Assembly (NCBI RefSeq): GCF_043729335.1
Contig: NZ_JAYTLQ010000019.1
Span: forward strand, 84,416 to 148,415
Reading direction: 5' to 3'
From: Crenothrix sp043729335
GTDB lineage: Bacteria > Pseudomonadota > Gammaproteobacteria > Methylococcales > Methylomonadaceae
DNA: 64,000 nt
Shown: piece by piece, positions 54,608-62,285 of the stretch
How positions within the stretch are numbered: the stretch's first letter is position 1
How the letters are laid out: every line of letters begins with the position of its first letter
The notes under the pieces: generated by a model
Seen by the model: the letters and a program-made list of their open reading frames with translations, nothing else
The model's database searches: none
What the model was told of the DNA's origin: nothing
Translations under genes and position numbers: made by a program

Positions 54608-54727
54608 AATAATACCCATTCTTACATCGGGTGTCTGATAGTGATGCTGGTATACACATTTATGGTGTAGGTAGGTTATACCGAATGTTATACCCGCAAA
54701 CGAATTCTTTTGTACTTCATTGGACAT

Positions 54728-54764
54728 AAAAAAACCCTTAAAGCCAGAAGCTGAAAGGGTTTTT
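54728..54764. terminator. Bidirectional hairpin at the left end of the element
   Basis: AAAACCCTT (54731-54739) pairs with AAGGGTTTT across a loop of about 14 bases, with A- and T-runs on the two sides. It can act as a terminator in both directions between the defence genes and the mobile element. Confidence 0.65.
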
Positions 54765-54866
54765 GTACTTCGTTGAATCTCTTCGAATCTTCATTTGGGG
54801 CGGCGACTACCACATATTTTAATGCAGGCCACGTATAAAGGGACGGCAACAATTGCCGTTTTAAAA

Positions 54867-54888
54867 TATACCGTCATTTATACCGTCA
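54867..54888. repeat. Tandem TATACCGTCA sites, candidate integrase arm sites
   Basis: TATACCGTCA occurs at 54867-54876 and again at 54879-54888, 12 bp apart. The short direct repeats lie in AT-rich DNA next to the integrase remnant, as integrase or excisionase arm sites do in P4-type elements. The surrounding 357-bp spacer (54728-55084) otherwise holds the hairpin above and a terminator at 55026 and no gene. Confidence 0.5.
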
Positions 54889-55025
54889 AATCTTCCCGCT
54901 GCCCCTGTTTTTTGCCTTAAATGGCCTGTTTGATTCCATTAATCTTGACGGCCTGGAACACACCAACGCCATAATAGAAAGCTTCTGTTTTCTCGACTCA
55001 ATTCAAAACATCACAGCTACAGGCA

Positions 55026-55054
55026 TAAAAAAGCCACCTTGTTATCGGTGGCCT
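55026..55054 (-). terminator. Terminator of the leftmost minus-strand unit
   Basis: On the minus strand a GGCCACC/GGTGGC stem (55033-55038 with 55047-55052) is followed by TTTTTTA. It lies about 30 bp after the small gene that ends at 55085. Confidence 0.78.
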
Positions 55055-55084
55055 TGGTAGGTGTGGGGCAGTTTGTTTTAAACC

Positions 55085-55210
55085 TCAGTGGATCCCGTAC
55101 TCATCCCTAAGCTTTGCGTAAAACTCGTCATCACCCGCATCAAGAAAAGTGATTGATTCCTCACCATCAACCAAGCCAGCGAGTGAGTTGTAAAAGTCTT
55201 CATGACTCAT
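55085..55210 (-). CDS. Small acidic protein, 41 residues, coupled to its upstream gene
   Basis: The frame MSHEDFYNSLAGLVDGEES to YAKLRDEYGIH is acidic. ATG 55210 overlaps the upstream stop as TGATG, indicating translational coupling. No family recognised. It is the last gene before a good terminator, which supports its being real. Small acidic proteins in phage-like elements often inhibit host enzymes; nothing here proves that. Confidence 0.5.
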   Translation of the reverse strand: MSHEDFYNSLAGLVDGEESITFLDAGDDEFYAKLRDEYGIH

Positions 55211-55452
55211 CAATTTATCTTGCTCATAGTGTGGACACCATTAAAAATGTTTGCTTTTAAATACATTGGTTTCATTTTATTTTCCTCAGTTGCGGTAACT
55301 TCTATTAATTCGTACCGGGTGTCTTTGTGTTGTGTCATTTTAGAGCGCATTGTCATACATTCTTTGTGGATCATAGGGTAGCCGGTCATCTGTTTACGGT
55401 AGCCGGTTTTATCGTTAACAACTTCGATATGATACAGGCGCTCTGGCTTCAT
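55210..55452 (-). CDS. Hypothetical element protein, 80 residues
   Basis: The product is MKPERLYHIEVVNDKTG through EVTATEENKMKPMYLKANIF. It is basic, with no recognisable domain. The N-terminal two-thirds may form a small beta-sheet (alternating hydrophobic residues in LYHIEVV and YELIEVTA). It starts 11 bp after the 55464 gene stop and overlaps the 41-residue gene. No function assigned. Confidence 0.5.
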   Translation of the reverse strand: MKPERLYHIEVVNDKTGYRKQMTGYPMIHKECMTMRSKMTQHKDTRYELIEVTATEENKMKPMYLKANIFNGVHTMSKIN

Positions 55453-55463
55453 TCGATCAATCC

Positions 55464-56093
55464 TCAGTTTTGTTTATTGGCAACATGCCATTGATAGATT
55501 ATAAGCCGTCTCGGTGTGTCTTTAATCAGTGACGGCCTGCCCAATTTATCAACGCCGCGCACAATACCCAATGCTGATACCGCCTGTTCGGTCATGGCCG
55601 CCACTTGGTTAGAGATCATATTTTTACCATAGAGTTTTTCAAGTGCTTCTTTTAATGCCGTTGTGCCATCATAATCAGCATGTGTCTGTATTGGGGCAGG
55701 TTCTAACCATTCAGTTTGTACGGTCGCTGATTTAACGGGCGTGGTTTCAGGTTGTTTTGTTTCCGGTGCGTCCTGTGTGGGTTCTGATGGTTTGGTGTGG
55801 GTGATAGTCGGTTCTAGCGAATCTGGGGAGTGTGTATCAACGCCAATAATAGAAGGTTCTTCTTCGTCTATTGAGTGACTTAATTCGCTTTCTGATTTAT
55901 TTAAGACTGAGTGATTTAATTCACTGAGTTGTTTTTCAATCGCTAACCTTTGTTTATTCAGTCTGTCGGTTTTAATCGCTAACCTTTGTTGTGCGTCCCG
56001 TTCAATAATGGTTTTGACCTCAGCCATGCAAGTGGAGGGAATCCACAGCATAGCGCCTGTATTTTGCTTAGGTGTTCTAATTCGTTTAGTCAT
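55464..56093 (-). CDS. Hypothetical element protein with coiled coil and disordered middle
   Basis: 209 residues. Residues 25-75 are a charged helical region (QQRLAIKTDRLNKQRLAIEKQ) likely to form a coiled coil. Residues 75-150 are proline- and threonine-rich and disordered. The C-terminal 60 residues (TALKEALEKLYGKNMISNQV, later PSLIKDTPRRLIIY) may be a compact helical domain. Sequence repeats QRLAI twice. No family recognised. Its own promoter should be in the 476-bp spacer upstream. Confidence 0.5.
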   Translation of the reverse strand: MTKRIRTPKQNTGAMLWIPSTCMAEVKTIIERDAQQRLAIKTDRLNKQRLAIEKQLSELNHSVLNKSESELSHSIDEEEPSIIGVDTHSPDSLEPTITHTKPSEPTQDAPETKQPETTPVKSATVQTEWLEPAPIQTHADYDGTTALKEALEKLYGKNMISNQVAAMTEQAVSALGIVRGVDKLGRPSLIKDTPRRLIIYQWHVANKQN

Positions 56094-56530
56094 GTTAATT
56101 TGATTAGTGATTTAATACAGTATTCACATTAACATAGTCAGCGCATTAATTCAATGTGTATTATTAATTTACTTAGTGAATTATTATAGATGACTCATGC
56201 TAAAACACCGGTTAACTTAGTCGCTATTTTGTCGAGTAAGCCTCAACAACATTATCCTAATACCGCCATACAGCCGATTTAAGGCACGATACCGGATAGC
56301 CCTAATGTTAGTTTGGCTCACATTTGATATTGATGTACCGATCATGACAAAGTTAGAAGTGAGAAATCCTCACCTCTAAAAGTAAATACATTCAATATTG
56401 ATGTACAGGTAGGACAAAGGGTAACTTTCCTTTATGGCGTTAGGGTGTCCCATACAGTCATGATTGATAGTTTCTACATATAGGCCATTGAGTATAGAAT
56501 TTAGGTATTGATACCAAAGGGCTACAGACA
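56094..56530. other. Long intergenic spacer with direct repeats
   Basis: No gene is seen. ATATTGATGTAC occurs twice, at 56327-56338 and 56395-56406, 68 bp apart. A hairpin (GAAGTGAG...CTCACCTC) sits between them, and one copy of TTTATGGCGTT, a motif found elsewhere in the element, is at 56431. These could be operators for the 56093 gene or replication-related sites. Confidence 0.45.
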
Positions 56531-56556
56531 TAAAAAAGCCACTGGTTAGAGTGGCT
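56531..56556 (-). terminator. Terminator after the DUF5681 gene
   Basis: AGCCACT at 56537-56543 and AGTGGCT at 56550-56556 form a 7-bp stem. On the minus strand it is followed by TTTTTTA. It closes the main transcription unit that runs leftwards through the element. Confidence 0.8.
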
Positions 56557-56569
56557 CACTGTTGGTTAA

Positions 56570-57082
56570 TTACCCCTGTTCGGGCTGTTCCTTTAATTTA
56601 CGAACCCTGTGTTCCTCCTCAACATCAAAGATAAGGTTAATTCTCCCCTGTAATAAATCCACACCTTTACCTGATTCAATGAACATTGCTGATTGTTCCC
56701 GTAACACCTTTAGCAGCTCTATTCCCGTCTCAGCGGCCATGCTGCCATTAAGCACACTTGCCGTAATATCCGCCGCGCTTGCGTTGATCTGTTCAGGTCT
56801 TGAAAATCCTCTGTAGCTGTTATCACCATCACCCCTAAGATGACTGGGTGTTATTGGGTTGTCGGTAATTTGTGTTTGGGGCTTCAATACTGGAATAGTC
56901 CGGTCTAGCAGTATTTTAGCCGCCGCCATATCGCCGCCTTTAGCCGCCTGTACAACCGTTTCTAACACGTCCCTAATATCATCCGGTGTTATCAGTTTTC
57001 TAAGTTGTATTGATGAACCTATACCCACTGGCCTTCCAGCGTGGTTTCCTGATTGTCCTTTTTTAAATACTGGAGTTGGCAT
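56570..57082 (-). CDS. DUF5681 domain protein
   Basis: 170 residues. The N-terminal FKKGQSGNHAGRPVGIGSS is the DUF5681 signature (KGQSGNPxGRP). A helical middle (DVLETVVQAAKGGDMAAAKILLDR) is followed by a variable region. DUF5681 proteins occur in phages and integrative elements and are of unknown role; some lie near terminase or replication genes. It ends the element's main operon. Confidence 0.75.
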   Translation of the reverse strand: MPTPVFKKGQSGNHAGRPVGIGSSIQLRKLITPDDIRDVLETVVQAAKGGDMAAAKILLDRTIPVLKPQTQITDNPITPSHLRGDGDNSYRGFSRPEQINASAADITASVLNGSMAAETGIELLKVLREQSAMFIESGKGVDLLQGRINLIFDVEEEHRVRKLKEQPEQG

Positions 57083-57124
57083 GGTGTGACCTTTGATAAT
57101 TTCTGATCGAATCAGTAAAAAACA

Positions 57125-57448
57125 CTATCTAACCTCGCTAATTCTTACGCCATGAACCCATAATAGCAATTTGCGTTTAATCCGGTACTCAGGGGTAAGG
57201 AATCCTTTAACATCCTCGACCACTAAGCCGGTGGAATTCCTGTAAACAAAATCGGCCTTGTACTTGGTAGCCCGTTCGCCTGGCTGTTTGGGGATCAGCT
57301 CGAATTCTTTCTGTAATTCCAAGTCAGCGATAACACCCGACTGTTGAAGCGCCTTCAATTCTAAATACCGCTTGGCTTCTGCCTTGCTATCGAACTTTAG
57401 CCCGTCCACAACGGTTTTTACTGCCCTGTATTTTGATAAGTTACGCAT
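57125..57448 (-). CDS. DUF1064 family protein, phage endonuclease-like
   Basis: 107 residues. SKYRAVKTVVDGLKFDSKAEAKRYLEL and later YKADFVYRNSTGLVVEDVKGF with a following basic helix are typical of DUF1064 (cores SKAEAKRYLEL, YKADFVY, EDVKG). The E, D and ExK set resembles a PD-(D/E)xK nuclease. It lies two bases after ssb, which supports a recombination or junction-cleavage role in replication of the element. Confidence 0.82.
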   Translation of the reverse strand: MRNLSKYRAVKTVVDGLKFDSKAEAKRYLELKALQQSGVIADLELQKEFELIPKQPGERATKYKADFVYRNSTGLVVEDVKGFLTPEYRIKRKLLLWVHGVRISEVR

Positions 57449-57450
57449 GG

Positions 57451-57900
57451 TTAAAACGGTATTTTGTCGTTAAATTCTGGGTAGGTTGGCATCGTGGAAT
57501 AATCCGGTGTAAAGCCGTTATCCTTGCGCCCTGTGCGGTTTGATTGTGGGCGTGGCCTTGGCTGTGACTGTTCAGGCTGTTCTGTTGCCGCCCGTCGTTT
57601 CTTAATGTCGTATGGTGATAATGAGTTATTGGCTGTAATCGATAAGCCGTGTTTGGTTTCCCCGGTTGTTTTGTCTTCCCATGAGGTAGGTTTCAGGGAT
57701 CCAATGACGGCCAGCGCATCACCCTTGCCCAACTTGGCTATGCGTTCGGCAACTTCACCAAATGCCACGCCTGAAATAATGACTGGTTCCGTGTCTCCAA
57801 CTGATACCGATAACAGGAACTGGCAATAAACCGCACCTTTGGCAGATGTTTTTAATTGAACGTCTCGGATTAATTTACCGCTTACTAATGAATCTAACAT
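57451..57900 (-). CDS. ssb: Single-stranded DNA-binding protein
   Basis: 149 residues. An OB-fold at about 1-105 (LVSGKLIRDVQLKTSAKGAVY, later RIAKLGKGDALAVIGSLKPTSWEDKTTG, given in part) precedes a disordered Q/P/R linker and the acidic tip DKIPF, the site that recruits partners in SSB. The ribosome site GGAG fits ATG 57900. It is in the replication operon with primase and helicase. Confidence 0.88.
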   Translation of the reverse strand: MLDSLVSGKLIRDVQLKTSAKGAVYCQFLLSVSVGDTEPVIISGVAFGEVAERIAKLGKGDALAVIGSLKPTSWEDKTTGETKHGLSITANNSLSPYDIKKRRAATEQPEQSQPRPRPQSNRTGRKDNGFTPDYSTMPTYPEFNDKIPF

Positions 57901-57929
57901 GATGTGCTCCTATAAATTCGTGATGTGGA

Positions 57930-58217
57930 TTAATTAACGCTTGCCCGTTTAAAGCTGCTTTTAAGATTGCCATCCATTACATAATCAGTCGTTGCCGTAA
58001 GCAGTCCGTAAAACATGGCCTTGGTTTCCATATCGTCAAAATGAATTTTGTTATTGTCCAATGCCCTGATAACCTCATGGCCGCATGTTGCCAGTGCGGT
58101 TTTTAAGTCATCTGGGTTGGTCATATCAAGTTGCATCGATTGTGACAATTGAAAGAGTCGTTCAAGTGTTGGGCTCATCATCATTTCGTGGGCTGCTTTG
58201 TCTAGGTCTTTGGTCAT
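57930..58217 (-). CDS. Hypothetical element protein, 95 residues
   Basis: Helical, acidic composition (ERLFQLSQSMQLDMTNPDDLKTAL, later FDDMETKAMFYGLLTATTDYVMDG). It has no recognised domain. It lies 29 bp before ssb and after the spacer that carries the duplicated palindromes. It may bind nucleic acid or a host protein; nothing specific is visible. Confidence 0.5.
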   Translation of the reverse strand: MTKDLDKAAHEMMMSPTLERLFQLSQSMQLDMTNPDDLKTALATCGHEVIRALDNNKIHFDDMETKAMFYGLLTATTDYVMDGNLKSSFKRASVN

Positions 58218-58253
58218 TGTGGGGTGTCTTGTGTTGTGTGGTTTGGGTTTGGT

Positions 58254-58445
58254 AACGCCATAAAAGATAAAGTTATTCTTTATGGCGTTGTGTCATTAAA
58301 TGATGACTACATCATCGATAGTTTTCATAAAACACCCCTATTTATCTGTTGAGGTTAGCAGCTAATACCTAATGTTAATTGTTGTTTAATAGACTTTTAT
58401 TTGAAGTATTTACACCATAAAAGGTAATATCCTGTTTTTGGCGTT
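58254..58445. repeat. Two related 35-36 bp inverted repeats in one spacer
   Basis: IR1 (58254-58289) has perfect 11-bp arms AACGCCATAAA and TTTATGGCGTT. IR2 (58411-58445) is a variant with arms TACACCATAAA and TTTTTGGCGTT. Spacing between copies is 157 bp, and homology extends to GGCGTTGTGT on the right. Single copies of the arm occur at 54965, 56431 and 62747. They lie in the 237-bp gap between two minus-strand genes and are good candidates for operators, replication sites or structured RNA. Confidence 0.75.
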
Positions 58446-58454
58446 GTGTGTTAC

Positions 58455-58727
58455 CTAGCCCTTGTGTTTGATGTACTCGAGCAAGCCGTTAAGTTTTTCG
58501 GTGTCTTCTGTAACCTCGGCAATGATTAACGGATCCTCTTCACCAATGCCAGCCAGCCATTGAAGCGCCTTTTCAATCCTGAGTTGCTGCAATATCGCGG
58601 GTTTGTTGGCTAAGATGAAAACACGCTGCTGTTGGGTTAACTCATCAATGGGGGAAATAATCACCTTGTCATCATCACCTTCACGGATTGCAAAACCCGC
58701 CGCCCTGATTTTTGATAACTGGTTCAT
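58455..58727 (-). CDS. Small element protein of the replication operon
   Basis: 90 residues. The pattern ISPIDELTQQQRVFILANKPAILQQL is common in small proteins next to phage-type primases (cores LTQQQRVFI and NKPAILQQL). Its role is unknown. ATG 58727 overlaps the helicase stop, so it is translationally coupled to it. Confidence 0.6.
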   Translation of the reverse strand: MNQLSKIRAAGFAIREGDDDKVIISPIDELTQQQRVFILANKPAILQQLRIEKALQWLAGIGEEDPLIIAEVTEDTEKLNGLLEYIKHKG

Positions 58728-60514
58728 ATTGCGCCCTCGCTATTTTTGTTATCCGTAAATTTTTTAAATTGTTCGGATTTAAGCGTCATATCCGTCATAT
58801 CCGTCATACCACCACTCAAACCCGCGCCGTTACTGGGTTCATCCATGACGGATAGATTTTCGCTATCCGTCATGCTATCCGTCATAAATTGGCTATCCGT
58901 CATAATGACACTTGCATGACGGTTACATGACGGATAGGTTTTGCTATCTGTCATGGCTGTAACCCTTGCCACGTCTGGATTGTAGCCATCTAATGACGGA
59001 TATGACGGATATGACGGATAAATCCCAGAAGTTTTAATTTTGTAAAACCTGCCTGTCATCGTTCGGCCATCTTCTATGGATAAACCCAGTTTTCTAAATC
59101 CCGGCATCAATCGCTTAATAATGTTGCTTAAGCCCTTTGTCGATTGTGGCCACGCTTTTGATCTGGTTTGCCGTTCCCCTGCTATAGCCTCCAAGGCACT
59201 CATTAAATCATTTGGTGAACCTGTCCAACTATCTCGGCTATCCATTAGCGCCATGATTGCCGAACCTGCTGGACTAGCCTCTATTCCAAGTTCTACCGCT
59301 TCTGTTTGGTTTTTACTGTGGGCTTTCATAAATTCGCCTTCGTACCCCGTGCCAACCTCACAAGCCGCCGTCCATTTGGCCATATCAGCCATACGCGGTT
59401 TATAAGGCAGTTTTACACTGTCATAATTTGCCAGTCCTAAAGCTAATAAATCCAGCAATCCACCTAAAATATGCGGTTTGTCAGCCTCGAAAGCTGTCCA
59501 GAATTCCTCCTCACTGCGTCGGTTATCGCCTTCGATAACAGGCAGGTTAATAATTATTGAACGTTCTGCAAGGTCTGGCCGTGTGGCGATATCATCAATA
59601 CCGTTTATCAGTACAGGGCGCTGAATCTCTATCAAAAACTGCTCACCATCGCTGTAAAGCTGCCGTTTATCGATACCGCCACCTGTGCTAAGCCTGCATA
59701 GCGCATCGCTTAATTCAGGGGATAATCCGCTTAGATTGTCCAGCACCACCATGTAATTGTTGCAAGCTGATACCAGAAGTGAATCTATATCCTTTGGTGG
59801 GTTCCTTAATGGCACTGTGGAAGGATCCACTAGCGACCGTAACACTTTAGACGTGGTGCTTTTGCCCGTACCTTGCTCACCCTGCAAAATCAGCACAGGG
59901 AAAGGCTTTACACCGCCCAGGGCGCATAATAGCCAGCCAAGTATTAGCGGGAACTGGTCATCATCTGCATTAATGTATTGTTTCAATAACTCAGCATTGC
60001 CATTTTTTGACGGTACGGGCAGGCTTGCGGCGCCTTTCCGTCTGGTAAATTTAACGCTTGGTTTATCTATAAGCTGCCAGCCATTGGCGGTAACGTTGAC
60101 GCACTGCCATTCGCTGCACCCAATATCGATATTGATAACACAACTGATTTTTGATACCCGCATAAAAACATCATGCTTAGGATTGTTAAATTTTGCCTCG
60201 GCTTCGAGTGTAGATAATGCCTCGGTTAATGCAGGCGTATTACAGCCTTTACCGGTCAGCTTAAAATATTCGTGGCTAAGGTATTCATTAAATCCACTCG
60301 ATTTAAGCCTAAAAATGGCCTGTCCTTTACCTGCTGGCATAATTGCGTAACCATCCCCATTTGGGCAGTGGAATAAATCCAGCTTCTTACCAATTTCAAT
60401 TAGGATTGTTGACTGTGTTTTTTTCCGGCCATCCTCGTCACGGAAAATTATTCTTGTATCAATAGCAGCCGGTTCAGGTTTAACAGCACTATTAAGGTCA
60501 ATTACATTATTCAT
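58724..60514 (-). CDS. Phage-type replicative ATPase/helicase of the element
   Basis: 596 residues. The first 150 may hold a primase-helper or zinc-free domain. The ATPase core has Walker A at about 212-220 (GEQGTGKST, K218) and Walker B near 264-268 (YMVVLDNLSG), then an arginine-finger region. This is the architecture of virulence-associated E/DUF927-type helicases that pair with Toprim primases. The C-terminal 100 residues are low complexity (YPS and MTDS repeats), encoded by the iteron array. Overlaps primase upstream and the 58455 gene downstream. Confidence 0.8.
   Translation of the reverse strand: MNNVIDLNSAVKPEPAAIDTRIIFRDEDGRKKTQSTILIEIGKKLDLFHCPNGDGYAIMPAGKGQAIFRLKSSGFNEYLSHEYFKLTGKGCNTPALTEALSTLEAEAKFNNPKHDVFMRVSKISCVINIDIGCSEWQCVNVTANGWQLIDKPSVKFTRRKGAASLPVPSKNGNAELLKQYINADDDQFPLILGWLLCALGGVKPFPVLILQGEQGTGKSTTSKVLRSLVDPSTVPLRNPPKDIDSLLVSACNNYMVVLDNLSGLSPELSDALCRLSTGGGIDKRQLYSDGEQFLIEIQRPVLINGIDDIATRPDLAERSIIINLPVIEGDNRRSEEEFWTAFEADKPHILGGLLDLLALGLANYDSVKLPYKPRMADMAKWTAACEVGTGYEGEFMKAHSKNQTEAVELGIEASPAGSAIMALMDSRDSWTGSPNDLMSALEAIAGERQTRSKAWPQSTKGLSNIIKRLMPGFRKLGLSIEDGRTMTGRFYKIKTSGIYPSYPSYPSLDGYNPDVARVTAMTDSKTYPSCNRHASVIMTDSQFMTDSMTDSENLSVMDEPSNGAGLSGGMTDMTDMTLKSEQFKKFTDNKNSEGAI
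58781..59021. repeat. Iteron-like array inside the helicase gene
   Basis: TATCCGTCAT or its complement ATGACGGATA occurs about ten times in 241 bp. Forward copies start at 58789, 58798, 58863, 58873 and 58891, with a one-base variant near 58943. Inverted copies lie near 58845 and 58926, and as a triple tandem at 58993-59021. Several copies are 9-10 bp apart, about one helical turn. The clustering suggests an origin or recognition site for the element's initiator. It also accounts for the low-complexity C-terminus of the protein. Confidence 0.75.
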
Positions 60515-61359
60515 GCTGCCACCTCTGAATTCATATTCACATAATCGTTATAATCCCCGCCCACCATAGGACAGACTGACAAAAAGCCATTTACCGCTAA
60601 CGCAGCCGCTTGTGCTTTTGTTTGGCCAATACCGTTTATATCGTTATCAGCCATAAGGATAATGTCCGTGTTTGGGTGTCGTGATCTGGCAACCAATGCC
60701 ACCGCTTCAAGGTTTCCAGCGTCAAAGGCTGCAATAGTTTGCTGTCCGGTGTCCTGGTAAATACTGGCTGCTGTAGCGAATCCCTCGGCAATACAAAGCC
60801 GTTCAGACTTAACGCCAATGACATAAAAGCAGCCTTTTTTCCTGCCGCCTTTCAAAAATCGCTTAGTACCATCAGCGCCAATGAATTGAAGGTTAACTAT
60901 TTCAATGGCTTCATTAAACAAGGGGATTATTAACCGACCATCACGGGCAATGCGTGTGCCGTGGGGCTTGATATTTTTACGGGTAAGGTATGGATGATTA
61001 ACGGCAACTTGTGCGTTATCGTAGATGTAACGAGCTTTGTCGGCGGCCTCATCATGACGGGCTTTAAGTTCAGCGGCTTGTTCGGCTTCAATCCTTTGGC
61101 GTTGGGCTTTGAACTCGGCTTTTTGCTCTGGGGTGAATTTTTGACTGTAGCCTTCGAGTTTCCAGTTCTCTTTAATGCCCTGCTTAAAATCCTGAAACCA
61201 TCCAGCTGCGCGACCGTCAAGATGCAAGCCGTAAGCGCCGTCCAGCTTGCCGTTTATCTTAAATCTGTGAAGTTGGCCGTCCGGTACGATTTCATCAGGT
61301 GGAGTAATTCCAGCGGACTGCATAGCAGTTTTAAATTGATTAATTACGTTTTGCATCAT
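60511..61359 (-). CDS. Toprim-domain primase-like protein
   Basis: 282 residues. The N-terminal part (about 25-75) has DGQLHRFKINGKLDGAYGLH and a DGRAAGWFQDF segment, often seen instead of a zinc finger in such proteins. The Toprim core shows E192 in CIAEGFATAAS and D238-x-D240 in LMADNDINGIG. It is joined by ATGA overlap to the helicase and is coupled to the winged-helix gene upstream. Its job is priming replication of the element. Confidence 0.88.
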   Translation of the reverse strand: MMQNVINQFKTAMQSAGITPPDEIVPDGQLHRFKINGKLDGAYGLHLDGRAAGWFQDFKQGIKENWKLEGYSQKFTPEQKAEFKAQRQRIEAEQAAELKARHDEAADKARYIYDNAQVAVNHPYLTRKNIKPHGTRIARDGRLIIPLFNEAIEIVNLQFIGADGTKRFLKGGRKKGCFYVIGVKSERLCIAEGFATAASIYQDTGQQTIAAFDAGNLEAVALVARSRHPNTDIILMADNDINGIGQTKAQAAALAVNGFLSVCPMVGGDYNDYVNMNSEVAA

Positions 61360-61595
61360 GCCACCTCGCCAATAGCAGCCAACAAAACATACTCGGCAAC
61401 TTTACGATGTCCGTTGATCGTACGGCGGTAGGTGATGATATTGTGGCCTTTTGCCCGTAACTCCTGAATTCTCGAACCCGGGTGCATTACATCAAGTTTT
61501 TCCCGTGCCTCGAATGTGCTTAGGGAATGGTTTGATTGCAGGTAAGCCAATATTGCCGCCTGCTGGGTTTCTATACTGCTTAGTTTTTGTTCCAT
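61356..61595 (-). CDS. Winged-helix DNA-binding protein
   Basis: 79 residues from ATG 61595, which has AAGGA nine bases upstream; the longer frame to 61655 runs into a hairpin. The sequence TQQAAILAYLQSNHSLSTFEA is a helix-turn-helix start, followed by RIQELRAKGHNIITYRRTINGHRKVAEYVL, a wing (cores). Similar proteins precede primases in P4-type elements. It could regulate the replication operon. Coupled to the primase by ATGA. Confidence 0.78.
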   Translation of the reverse strand: MEQKLSSIETQQAAILAYLQSNHSLSTFEAREKLDVMHPGSRIQELRAKGHNIITYRRTINGHRKVAEYVLLAAIGEVA

Positions 61596-61623
61596 ACAGA
61601 ACATCCTTATTTGATAAAGGACA

Positions 61624-61717
61624 CTTGCAACCACGACAGGACAGGTTATAATCAAACCCGCGTCGTCCTGCTTTGTGGTTGCAAGAAGCCCTAATTAATT
61701 AAAATTGGTTAGGGCTT
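61624..61717 (+). ncRNA. Stacked hairpin and terminator, candidate small regulatory RNA
   Basis: Hairpin A has arms at 61624-61642 and 61665-61685: 11 perfect pairs (CTTGCAACCAC with GTGGTTGCAAG) plus CAGGAC/GTCCTG. Hairpin B at 61686-61717 (AAGCCCTAA/TTAGGGCTT) is followed by TTTTTT, a proper plus-strand terminator. TATAAT at 61647-61652 could start a transcript of about 60 bases ending there. The place, just before the replication operon, recalls the P4 immunity RNA. Expression is inference. Confidence 0.5.
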
Positions 61718-61808
61718 TTTTATTGCCAAAAATTTAGCAGTGATGATGCAAGCACCGCCGCCACCAATATCATTTGGTCTTGAATGACATACAGATTGAT
61801 TAGCCAGC

Positions 61809-62285
61809 TCATACAGCACTGCCTTTTAAGTGCAGCATTCCAGCGAACTTAACGCACAGTGACGGGTAACGCTTTTTAAGCCGTAACGCCCTGAATCCTT
61901 CCATATTTTCAGCAATCAATCTGCCGTGGTCGAATACTTCAAAGCGTGATTCTAGGTTGGTTTTTGGGTGTGTTTGTCCGAGTTGGACGGGTGGTGTTTT
62001 CATTTTGATGATTCCTTGTAAGTGTGAATTGCCCTTTGGGTCTAATCGTAGGGCGGTGCGATGTATCAAGTTAGACCTACCGCACAAGGACGCGGCCAAC
62101 CTTTTGACGGGTTGCTCAATACACCACACCATAACGGTGTGTAAAATTACTACTGCTGGGGACACAAAAAAACCACGTTTAATAGTGGCCTTCTGGCCTT
62201 GTTTAATCGGGGGTCTAATCCCGTCATTGCTGTTGCAACGATTTGATAGATTAATGCTCTGAGGTTGATTCGTCAAGGCTTGCAT
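61809..62285 (-). CDS. Ash/Icd-like P4-family protein with internal start
   Basis: 158 residues if ATG 62285 is used; it overlaps the alpA stop as TAATG. The middle (RGFFVSPAVVILHTVMVW, KRLAASLCGRSNLIH) resembles Ash proteins. An internal ATG at 62003, with AAGGAAT upstream, would give a 64-residue protein starting MKTPPVQLGQTHPK and ending in a KFAGMLHL segment, like P4-type cell-division-inhibitor (Icd-like) proteins. Both may be made. A small hairpin with a T-run at 62173-62188 lies inside the reading frame. Confidence 0.6.
   Translation of the reverse strand: MQALTNQPQSINLSNRCNSNDGIRPPIKQGQKATIKRGFFVSPAVVILHTVMVWCIEQPVKRLAASLCGRSNLIHRTALRLDPKGNSHLQGIIKMKTPPVQLGQTHPKTNLESRFEVFDHGRLIAENMEGFRALRLKKRYPSLCVKFAGMLHLKGSAV

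Noticed and set aside
54509..54727. 72-codon minus-strand frame as a real gene
   Set aside because: Only its central part matches, as an integrase fragment; the ends are unrelated, so it is an accidental frame over a remnant.
58781..59021. Repeat array considered as a CRISPR
   Set aside because: Repeats are only 10 bp, occur in both orientations, have no uniform spacers and lie within a coding sequence. No cas genes are near.
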